Shown here one piece after another: positions 47,092 to 53,930 of a stretch of DNA of 64,000 bases (position 1 is its first letter; each line of letters begins with the position of its first letter). The DNA lies in contig NZ_JMMA01000002.1 of assembly GCF_000686125.1 (NCBI RefSeq), forward strand, positions 3,100,001 through 3,164,000, in the 5' to 3' direction. Origin of the DNA: Ruminococcus sp. NK3A76 (GTDB taxonomy: Bacteria > Bacillota > Clostridia > Oscillospirales > Ruminococcaceae). The notes under the pieces are model-generated. The model was not told where the DNA came from and did not search any database. It saw nothing but the letters and a program-made list of their open reading frames with translations. Made by a program: the position numbers and the translations under genes.

Positions 47092-47314
47092 TAGACATCA
47101 TCACCAATATGAGCAGTACAATAAATACCACACGGGTCGTAACAGAATCATTCGGTGCCGACTCTGACGTATCCTGAGTTTTTTTCTTTTTTATAATACC
47201 TCTTGTCAGCAGAATGATCCCTATAAGACAAGCAATGATGAGCACGATCTGCACAAAATGCTGCATATCGATCAATGTGACCATAAAGAATAAGAATGCT
47301 ATGATCGATTCCAT
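47054..47314 (-). CDS. Small membrane protein with two membrane segments
   Basis: The 86-residue protein has two hydrophobic segments (about IIAFLFFMVTLI with VQIVLIIACLIGIILL, and VVFIVLLILVMMSIAVNYL) with a charged linker (KKKKTQDTSES) between. I do not recognise a family. Its end overlaps the next open frame by 38 bp. It lies between serS and the DUF5104-like gene on the same strand. Confidence 0.5.
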   Translation of the reverse strand: MESIIAFLFFMVTLIDMQHFVQIVLIIACLIGIILLTRGIIKKKKTQDTSESAPNDSVTTRVVFIVLLILVMMSIAVNYLPDIIYS

Positions 47315-47326
47315 TTATACTATCTC

Positions 47327-48619
47327 TTATTTAGCGCATTTCTCCAGCTTGTCCTTGCCGCCCATGTACATTCTTAAAGGCTCGGGTATCCTTACGCTGC
47401 CGTCTGCCTGGAGATTGTTTTCCAAAAATGCGATAAGCATTCTCGGCGGTGCAACGACTGTGTTGTTTAATGTGTGTGCAAAGTACTTCTGACCGTCTGC
47501 GCCTGCTATCCTTATCTTAAGTCTTCTTGCCTGAGCATCGCCTAAGTTCGAGCAGGAGCCTACCTCGAAATACTTCTTCTGTCTCGGGCTCCATGCCTCA
47601 ACGTCGCAGCTCTTTACCTTAAGGTCTGCAAGGTCGCCCGAACAGCATTCAAGTGTCCTTACCGGGATATCTAATGAGCGGAAGAAATCAACGCTGTTCT
47701 GCCAGAGCTTGTCGTACCACTTCATAGAATCCTCAGGCTTGCAGACAACTATCATCTCCTGCTTTTCAAACTGGTGTATGCGGTAAACGCCCCTCTCCTC
47801 GATGCCGTGAGCGCCGACTTCCTTTCTGAAGCAGGGGCTGTAGCTTGTAAGTGTCTTGGGAAGCTCTGCTTCGGGTGTGATAGTGTCTATGAACTTGCCT
47901 ATCATCGAGTGCTCAGATGTGCCTATCAGGTAAAGGTCTTCGCCCTCTATCTTGTACATCATGTTCTCCATTTCAGCAAAGCTCATAACGCCTGTAACAA
48001 CGTCAGAACGTATCATAAAAGGCGGAACGTAGTATGTGAACCCTCTGTCTATCATGAAATCTCTTGCGTAAGAAAGTATAGCTGAGTGAAGTCTTGCGAT
48101 GTCGCCGCTTAAATAATAGAAGCCGTTGCCGCTTGTTCTTCTTGCAGCATCAAGGTCGATGCCGTTTAAGCTCTCCATGATGTCAACATGATAAGGCACC
48201 TCAAAATCAGGCACTACAGGCTCGCCGAAACGCTCTATCTCAACGTTCTCGCTGTCGTCCTTGCCTATCGGCACGCTTGCATCAATGATGTTCGGGATAA
48301 CGAGCATTCTCTTTCTTATCTCAGCTTCATACTCAGTCTCCTTGACTTCGAGCTCCTCAAGCTCTGCACCGAAAGCCTTGACTTCTTCCTTTACCTTTTC
48401 TGCCTCGTCCTTCTGACCCTTGGCCATAAGGCCGCCTATCTGCTTGCTCTTGGAATTTCTTAAAGCTCTGAGCTCGTCGCAGCGTGTCTTTGCAGCTCTG
48501 AATTTTGCATCAAGGTCTATTACCTCGTCAACTAAAACGAGCTTGTCGTCCTGGAATTTCTTCTTGATGTTCTCCTTTACAACGTCAGGGTTTGTCCTTA
48601 AAAATTTGATGTCCAACAT
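47327..48619 (-). CDS. serS: Seryl-tRNA synthetase
   Basis: The 430-residue class II synthetase has the N-terminal coiled-coil arm (about 30-100, AAKTRCDELRALRNSKSKQIG). Motif 2 is in CFRKEVGAHGIEERGVYRIHQFEKQE. Motif 3 is near the end (TLNNTVVAPPRMLIAFLENN, ADGSVRIPEPLRMYMGG). Motif 3 residues AHTLNNTVVAPPR differ from the usual HTLNGSGLAxGR, a variant seen in some clostridia. AGGAGGAAAATTAT precedes the ATG. The upstream leader is only about 70 bp, too short for a T-box. Confidence 0.95.
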   Translation of the reverse strand: MLDIKFLRTNPDVVKENIKKKFQDDKLVLVDEVIDLDAKFRAAKTRCDELRALRNSKSKQIGGLMAKGQKDEAEKVKEEVKAFGAELEELEVKETEYEAEIRKRMLVIPNIIDASVPIGKDDSENVEIERFGEPVVPDFEVPYHVDIMESLNGIDLDAARRTSGNGFYYLSGDIARLHSAILSYARDFMIDRGFTYYVPPFMIRSDVVTGVMSFAEMENMMYKIEGEDLYLIGTSEHSMIGKFIDTITPEAELPKTLTSYSPCFRKEVGAHGIEERGVYRIHQFEKQEMIVVCKPEDSMKWYDKLWQNSVDFFRSLDIPVRTLECCSGDLADLKVKSCDVEAWSPRQKKYFEVGSCSNLGDAQARRLKIRIAGADGQKYFAHTLNNTVVAPPRMLIAFLENNLQADGSVRIPEPLRMYMGGKDKLEKCAK

Positions 48620-48655
48620 ATAATTTTCCTCCTAAAATAAACTCTTTATGCAAAT

Positions 48656-48671
48656 TGTTCCACGTGGAACA
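48656..48671. promoter_or_regulatory. parS site 1
   Basis: TGTTCCACGTGGAACA is a perfect 16-bp palindrome matching the bacterial parS consensus. It lies between serS and parB, where ParB loads. Confidence 0.95.
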
Positions 48672-48688
48672 TTTTTGTTTTGATAGCT

Positions 48689-49621
48689 TTAGCTCTGGCT
48701 CTCGGTGAGCTTTTTCATAAGCTCCCGGAAGGCTTCCTCGTTCTTGCACTCTATCGTGAGCTTTGTCTTGCCGCCCTTTGCCTGCTCGACTTTTACCGGC
48801 TGGCCGAAGGTCTGTTTGAGCGCAAGCTCCGCCTCCACAAGGAAGGTGGGCTTTTTAGGTCTAGGCTTGGGTGAGGCTTTTTTCATTTTCTTTTGTGCCT
48901 CGATAAGGTCGCTCAGCTGCTTTACGCTCAGCTGCTCGGTCGATGTCAGGTCTGCAAGCTCGAGCTGCCTTTTTTCATCGAGCGGTGCGAGCAGCTTTGC
49001 GTGTCCTGTCGAGATAACGCCGTTTATCAGCATATTCCTCACATCAACATCAAGGCTCAGCAGGCGCAGGCTGTTTGCGATGCTCGACCTTGGCTTGCCG
49101 ACTACGTCTGCGACCTCCTGCTGGGTCATGCCGTAGTTATCCATAAGGCTCTGATAGCCCATTGCCTCGTCTATCGGGTTTAAGTCTTCCCTTTGCAGGT
49201 TTTCTATCAGCGCAAACTGTGCGACCTGCTTATCATCAAGCTCTCTGACAACTGCCGGCACCTCGGTCAGCTCTGCGACCCTTGCTGCACGCCAGCGGCG
49301 CTCACCTGCGACTATCTGATAGCCGCCGTTTGAGAGCGGCCGCACGAGCAGCGGCTGCAATATGCCGTGCTGTCTTATCGAATCTGCGAGCTCGGATATC
49401 TTCTCCTCGTCGAATTCCTTTCTCGGCTGGTCGGGGTTTGGCTCTACGAGCGACAGGCGGATAGTCTCAACGCCTTTTCTCGCCATGCCGCCCTCCCCTT
49501 CTGCGGACGGCTCGCCGTCTGAGTTTTCGTCGAGCTCCTCGTCCGGCTCGTCGTCGAAGAAGTGGTCGTTGAACAGGTCGTCAAGACCCGACTGCTGTTT
49601 CTTTGCTTTTTTTCTTCCCAT
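48689..49621 (-). CDS. parB: Chromosome partitioning protein ParB (Spo0J)
   Basis: The 310-residue protein has an acidic N-terminal tail (about 10-45) unlike B. subtilis Spo0J. The CTP-binding GERRWRA motif and the ENLQREDLNP box follow, then a helix-turn-helix (MTQQEVADVVGKPRSSIANSLRLL). ParB binds parS, loads as a CTP-dependent clamp and helps segregate chromosomes with ParA and SMC. parS sites lie directly on both sides, at 48656 and 49641. The gene is downstream of parA on the same strand. Confidence 0.97.
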   Translation of the reverse strand: MGRKKAKKQQSGLDDLFNDHFFDDEPDEELDENSDGEPSAEGEGGMARKGVETIRLSLVEPNPDQPRKEFDEEKISELADSIRQHGILQPLLVRPLSNGGYQIVAGERRWRAARVAELTEVPAVVRELDDKQVAQFALIENLQREDLNPIDEAMGYQSLMDNYGMTQQEVADVVGKPRSSIANSLRLLSLDVDVRNMLINGVISTGHAKLLAPLDEKRQLELADLTSTEQLSVKQLSDLIEAQKKMKKASPKPRPKKPTFLVEAELALKQTFGQPVKVEQAKGGKTKLTIECKNEEAFRELMKKLTESQS

Positions 49622-49640
49622 GGCTCTTTCCTTTCAGCAA

Positions 49641-49656
49641 TGTTCCACGTGGAACA
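49641..49656. promoter_or_regulatory. parS site 2
   Basis: A second perfect TGTTCCACGTGGAACA palindrome lies between parA and parB, close to the parB ribosome-binding site. Confidence 0.95.
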
Positions 49657-49658
49657 TT

Positions 49659-50450
49659 TTAGTTTTTCTTAGGTTTTACGGACTTTTTACGGTCCCTCTT
49701 TATCATTTCCTTTGCAAGCTCCTCATAAGCTCTGGCGCCCTTTGACTTTTTGTCGTAGTAGATCACCGGCTCGCCGTAGCTGGGGGCTTCGGATATCGCA
49801 ACGTTTCTCGGGATAACTGTATCGAACACGAGCTTGCCGAATTTCTTCCTCACCTGCCCTGTTACCTGTGCGGTGAGCTTATAGCGTTCGACATACATCG
49901 TAAACAGTATGCCCTCGACTTCGAGTGTGGGGTTATAGCTCTGGCGGACTCTCTTTATCGTATCCGAAAGCTCGACAAGGCCTTCGAGCGACAGGAACTC
50001 GCACTGGAGCGGTATGAGCACCGAGTCGGCTGCTGCGAGAGCGTTTATCGTGAGCATATCGAGTGTCGGCGGACAATCGATGAACACATAGTCATAAAAC
50101 CCCCGTGCGTTCTCGAGCTTTGAGCGAAGGCGTGTCGCACGGTTTTGCTGGCTTATGAGCTTTACCGCAGCGCCCGACAGATCCTGCGTTGTCGGCACGA
50201 CTGATACGCCTGTGAACTCTGTAGCTGTTATTGATTCGAGCAGGTCGCACTTATCTGTTATGACCTCGTAGATCGTATTTCTGATACGGCTCTTTTTTAT
50301 TGCAAAGCTCGTGGTCGTATTGCCCTGCGGGTCAAAATCGACTATGAGCACCTTTTTACCATTCTTACCGAGGACTGCCGCAAGGTTGACCACTGTTGTG
50401 GATTTTCCCACGCCGCCCTTCTGGTTTGAAACGGCTATGACCTTTCCCAT
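49659..50450 (-). CDS. parA: Chromosome partitioning ATPase ParA (Soj)
   Basis: The 263-residue ATPase starts VIAVSNQKGGVGKSTTVVNLAA, the deviant Walker A with its signature lysine. It has DFDPQGN and FIDCPPTLDML (Walker B region). It binds nucleoid DNA as an ATP dimer and is stimulated by ParB. The stop is 37 bp from parB, with a parS between. No noc gene precedes it on this strand; a Noc-like paralogue lies on the other side at 51647. Confidence 0.97.
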   Translation of the reverse strand: MGKVIAVSNQKGGVGKSTTVVNLAAVLGKNGKKVLIVDFDPQGNTTTSFAIKKSRIRNTIYEVITDKCDLLESITATEFTGVSVVPTTQDLSGAAVKLISQQNRATRLRSKLENARGFYDYVFIDCPPTLDMLTINALAAADSVLIPLQCEFLSLEGLVELSDTIKRVRQSYNPTLEVEGILFTMYVERYKLTAQVTGQVRKKFGKLVFDTVIPRNVAISEAPSYGEPVIYYDKKSKGARAYEELAKEMIKRDRKKSVKPKKN

Positions 50451-50586
50451 TTGATTACTCCTTTATGTTAAATGTATAAATCAACTATCAAGGCAACACT
50501 CCTTATTACGGAGCATACCTATACATTATCTATTATACTACAATTTTTGCGTTTTGAAAAGGGGTATTGGGTAAAAAATTTATTTT

Positions 50587-51225
50587 TTGGCGGTGGAGGG
50601 TGACATCTTCCGCCGGCACGACAACTGCACCTGTTCTGTAACTTACGAGTGCGGCAGGCAGCGGCAGGACGTTTGGAGCAAGAAGACCTGGCAGGCATCA
50701 GAGGACGAGGTGAAAGCCCGAAAGGAAGCCGAGGCGGCGTCTAAGCCTGTGGTGAATAGTAAGGAGCAGGCGAAGGAGCTGGAGGCAAGGGTGCTTGACA
50801 AAACGGGGGAAAGTGGTATAATGTCTTTAGGAAGTGATAATATGGCTGAGTTTAACAAGCTGGGGAGAATCAATACTCAGCCACTTGAAAAGGAATTTGG
50901 AAAGCTAAAGACTGATGAGATAGTTGTTACTGATGAAAGGCTTGAACATATTCGCAATCGTCATCCAGAAGATTTTGAGTTATTTGAGCAATATGGAATT
51001 TCAACTGTTGATACTCCGGATTTAATTATTAAGGACGAAAAAAGCGAAAATACTGTTTTTATGGTAAAAAGACTTGATACTACAAATTTAAATGTTGTTG
51101 CAAAGTTGATTCTTGACACTGATAATAATGACTATAAAAATTCTGTGATGACATTTTATCGTATAAGAGATAAAAACCTTAAAAAAATAGAAAAAAGGAA
51201 TAAAACTCTTTACAAAAGAGAATAA
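50587..51225 (+). pseudogene. Truncated phage head-morphogenesis gene with PBECR-type nuclease domain
   Basis: The first part (FRRHDNCTCSVTYE, then RQDVWSKKTWQ) resembles the C-terminal end of phage minor head proteins of the SPP1 gp7 type. The last hundred residues (KTDEIVVTDERLEHIRNRHPEDF to the end) look like a PBECR-type phage nuclease-toxin domain. The 5' portion of the gene is missing. The frame opens at a TTG with no ribosome-binding site about 136 bp from parA. Codon use becomes AT-rich near the end, unlike its neighbours. It is a phage remnant. Expression is doubtful. Confidence 0.72.
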
Positions 51226-51237
51226 ATATGGTATAAT
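51209..51237 (+). promoter_or_regulatory. Promoter of the putative small RNA
   Basis: TTTACA at 51209-51214 and TATAAT at 51232-51237 are 17 bp apart. They overlap the 3' end of the phage remnant gene. Confidence 0.65.
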
Positions 51238-51243
51238 ATGAGT

Positions 51244-51375
51244 AGGATAAGAACAGGCATTTTGAAGTAGAGATTGTGCTGCTACGCACCCTTTGGGTCA
51301 AAAGAAATGTGGGAAGGGGCACACCCACCAAAATGCCGTTTTTGAACCGCTTCGAGTAATCGGAGCGGTTTTCTT
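51244..51375 (+). ncRNA. Putative structured small RNA in the phage remnant
   Basis: Between a fair promoter and a terminator lies a closed structure of about 80 nt. A perfect 9-bp outer stem (GGCATTTTG at 51256-51264 with CAAAATGCC at 51329-51337) encloses small stems: GTGC with GCAC, ACCC-TTT-GGGT, and GTGGG with CCCAC. The terminator hairpin follows directly (51345-51370). The first two inner stems share bases, so they would be alternatives or a pseudoknot. I do not recognise a known RNA family. Confidence 0.45.
51345..51375 (+). terminator. Terminator of the putative small RNA
   Basis: AACCGCTTCGA and TCGGAGCGGTT form an 11-bp stem with one G-U pair and a 4-base loop, followed by TTCTT. 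Confidence 0.85.
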
Positions 51376-51404
51376 ATACCCAAAAACAGAAAGGACTTGA
51401 AATT

Positions 51405-51470
51405 ATGGACTTAAAAGACACTATCGACCTTATGACATCAGAAGACTACAAAGAGCACATCGAACTATAA
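51405..51470 (+). pseudogene. Truncated phage-type small protein
   Basis: AAAGGA precedes an ATG that opens a 21-residue frame, MDLKDTIDLMTSEDYKEHIEL. It resembles the start of a small (about 60-residue) protein common in clostridial phages, cut by a stop. It is part of the same remnant as the gene at 50587. A hairpin with an AGCACTTGC...GCAGGTGCT stem follows at 51483-51520. Confidence 0.5.
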
Positions 51471-51646
51471 TATCACCCACAAGCACTTGCTAAGGACATA
51501 AATGTCCCTGGCAGGTGCTGTTTTTATACCCATTTTTATTTCCCGGCGGCAGGATTCGACTTGATATTTGCAGGGGGAGGTATATTATATAGTTACACCC
51601 GGGCGGTCGATCGCCGGGGGACACTACAAAGAAAAGGAGCTTTAAA

Positions 51647-52480
51647 ATGAAAATGGGAATACTAAGCAAGGCAAGAGACATGGAATTATTCGGGTTTGAT
51701 ACGGACAAGACCGGGGCGGTGCTCGATATACCGGTGGGGGCGATAAAGCCTAACCCCAGGCAGCCGAGAAAGGTCTTTGATGCTAATGATCTGACATCGC
51801 TTTCACGGAGCATTGCGCAGGACGGGGTGATACAGCCGCTCACTGTAAGAGACAAGGACGGCTATTACGAGCTTGTTTCGGGGGAGAGGAGGCTAAGAGC
51901 TGCGAAGATAGCAGGGCTCAACACCGTTCCGTGCATAATCACTGACATATCGGACGAGCGCTCGGCGGTATATGCGCTCATTGAGAACATACAGCGCTGC
52001 GACCTTAATTTTTTTGAGCAGGCGCAGGCGATAAGCGAGCTGATAGGGAAATACGGCTTCACGCAGGAGGAAGCGGCGCTGAGGTTAGGCTTAAGTCAGC
52101 CGGCGGTGGCGAACAAGCTGCGGCTTTTACGGCTTGGGGAGGACGAGAGGACGCTCATCATGACAAACGGGCTTTCGGAGCGGCACGCAAGGGCTCTGCT
52201 TCGGTGCGAGAGCAAGGAGCAGCGCAGGGAAGTGACAGAGCGGATAGTCAGCTGCTCGATGAATGCGCTTCAGACCGAGAAATACATAAAGAGCTTACAA
52301 AAGGCCGAGAAGATAAAGCGCAGCTATCAGAAGCGTGCGCCGATACTGCGTGATGTGAGGTTATTTGTAAACACGATGAACAAGGCAGTGAGGGTGATGC
52401 AGCTGGCAGGAGTAAAGGCGAACACAAAAAAGGTCGAGCACGAGGGGTATGTGGATTACATTGTGAGCATACCGGTATAG
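51647..52480 (+). CDS. Second ParB-family protein, Noc-like
   Basis: The 277-residue protein has the GERRLRA nucleotide-binding box (family GERRxRA), an ENIQRCDLNFFEQA box and a helix-turn-helix (FTQEEAALRLGLSQPAVANKLRLLRLG). This order resembles Noc, which binds DNA and the membrane to block division over the nucleoid. Noc usually sits next to soj-spo0J, as here, but on the opposite strand and separated by a phage remnant. AAAGGAGCTTTAAA precedes the ATG. A half-site TATTTCCCGG similar to Noc-binding sites lies at about 51538. A second Spo0J-like function is the alternative. Confidence 0.75.
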   Translation: MKMGILSKARDMELFGFDTDKTGAVLDIPVGAIKPNPRQPRKVFDANDLTSLSRSIAQDGVIQPLTVRDKDGYYELVSGERRLRAAKIAGLNTVPCIITDISDERSAVYALIENIQRCDLNFFEQAQAISELIGKYGFTQEEAALRLGLSQPAVANKLRLLRLGEDERTLIMTNGLSERHARALLRCESKEQRREVTERIVSCSMNALQTEKYIKSLQKAEKIKRSYQKRAPILRDVRLFVNTMNKAVRVMQLAGVKANTKKVEHEGYVDYIVSIPV

Positions 52481-52485
52481 AGCAA

Positions 52486-52525
52486 CGGCACCTTTGTCGG
52501 ATACATGACAAGGGTGCCGCTTTTT
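52486..52525 (+). terminator. Terminator after the Noc-like gene
   Basis: CGGCACCTTTGTC and GACAAGGGTGCCG form a 13-bp stem with one G-U pair and an 8-base loop, followed by CTTTTTATA. Confidence 0.92.
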
Positions 52526-52620
52526 ATATTTTATCAGTATGGTCGAACCAGCGAAGCTGCCATGTGTCGGGGTCGTTAAGGTCGATATCTTCCTTTTTCT
52601 TTGAGGTGTCGATACAAAGA

Positions 52621-52800
52621 GCGCCTGCATAAAAAATAATAAAGAAAAAAGAATAATGAATAATGAATAATGAATAATAAAGGTATCGCCTTCGGCGATG
52701 ATATTTTAAATCATCGACCGCTTACTCGATACCTTTATTTTTATTTCTTATTTATTCTTTCTTCTTTATGCTTTTAGCAGGTGCTGCCAAAAGCACCTGC
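52621..52800. repeat. Family E long inverted repeat, copy 3
   Basis: A third copy lies between the Noc-like gene and hisC. The A-rich arm has several GAATAATGAATAA repeats, and the T-rich arm is TTATTTCTTATTTATTC. The tip keeps CGCC-TTC-GGCG and CGATGAT...ATCATCG, but the third hairpin (CGACCGCTTACTCG) has decayed. The right end carries a GCAGGTGCT...AGCACCTGC hairpin (52777-52800). Confidence 0.83.
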
Positions 52801-52803
52801 GCT

Positions 52804-53865
52804 TTATACTACAAGCTCTTTTATAGCTGATATCATTTTATCCGTCTGCTCGTCGGTGCCGACGGTGATACGCAGGAAGTTATCTATCCTCGGTTTATCG
52901 AAAAATCTTACGAATATACCCTTATCTCTGAGGTATGAGAATATCTCCTTAGCGGTATACTTGTTATGCGATGCAAAGAGGAAGTTGGCGCTGCTCTTTG
53001 CGACTGTGAAGCCCATATCTTCAAGAGCTTTTGTCAGGCGGTCACGGGTGGAGACTATCTTAGCTATAGTATCCTTGAAATACTTATCGTCATCAACTGC
53101 GGCGCAGCCGGCTGCTATAGCTACTGCGTCAACGGGGTAGGAGTTATAGGAATCCTTGACGGCGTTCATATAGCTGATAAGCTCTTCACTTGCCATTGCA
53201 AAGCCTAAGCGCATACCGGCAAGCGAGCGTGATTTTGAAAAGGTTCGTGTGATGACGAGGTTTTCATATTCAGGCAGCAGGTCGATACAGCTCTCGCCGC
53301 CGAAGTCGATATACGTTTCATCTATCACGACTATAACGTCCCTGTTTGCATCGAGGAGCTTTTTTATCTCGCTCTTATCAAGGGCGATGCTCGTGGGGGC
53401 GTTGGGGTTGGGGAAGATGATACCGCCGTTTGGCTGAGTATAGTCGTTCACATTCATTGTGAAGTCCTCCTTAAGGGGGAGGGTCTTATAGGGTATCTTT
53501 AAGATATCGCACCACACGGGGTAGAATGAATAGGTCACATCGGGGTAGAGGATAGGTCTATCGGAATTAAAGAATGCCCTGAATGCTGCTGCGAGCACAT
53601 CGTCAGAGCCGTTGCCGACGAAGACCTGCGAGGGCTTTAAGCCATAATACTCTGCGAGCTTTGACTTTAGCGGCTCGGAAGAAAAATCGGGGTAGAGGCG
53701 CAGCTTTTCTGCGTCAAATGCTGAGATAGCCTTCTGCACCCCGGGGGAAGGGGGATAGGCGTTCTCGTTAGCGTTAAGTTTGATGATATCGGCCGTCTTG
53801 GGCTGCTCGCCTGCGACATAGGGCTCGATATTTATAAGATTTTTACGAAAGCCTTGTTTTTCCAT
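52804..53865 (-). CDS. hisC: Histidinol-phosphate aminotransferase
   Basis: The 353-residue type I aminotransferase has KLNANENAYPPSPGV near the N-terminus, the FVGNGSDDVL loop and the VIDETYIDFGG strand. The PLP lysine is in TFSKSRSLAGMRLGF, and FLRITVGTDEQTD closes it. HisC makes histidinol phosphate from imidazole acetol phosphate. Paralogues can act on aromatic acids, and no other his gene is near, so function is probable rather than certain. Confidence 0.9.
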   Translation of the reverse strand: MEKQGFRKNLINIEPYVAGEQPKTADIIKLNANENAYPPSPGVQKAISAFDAEKLRLYPDFSSEPLKSKLAEYYGLKPSQVFVGNGSDDVLAAAFRAFFNSDRPILYPDVTYSFYPVWCDILKIPYKTLPLKEDFTMNVNDYTQPNGGIIFPNPNAPTSIALDKSEIKKLLDANRDVIVVIDETYIDFGGESCIDLLPEYENLVITRTFSKSRSLAGMRLGFAMASEELISYMNAVKDSYNSYPVDAVAIAAGCAAVDDDKYFKDTIAKIVSTRDRLTKALEDMGFTVAKSSANFLFASHNKYTAKEIFSYLRDKGIFVRFFDKPRIDNFLRITVGTDEQTDKMISAIKELVV

Positions 53866-53930
53866 TGGTGTGTGTCTCCTTAAATATTTTATCGGCTGCC
53901 CCTTTATAAGAGGCAGCCTGAGTGTTTGTG

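Noticed and set aside
48620-48688. T-box leader upstream of serS
   Set aside because: The gap to parB is only about 70 bp and holds a parS site, too short for a T-box.
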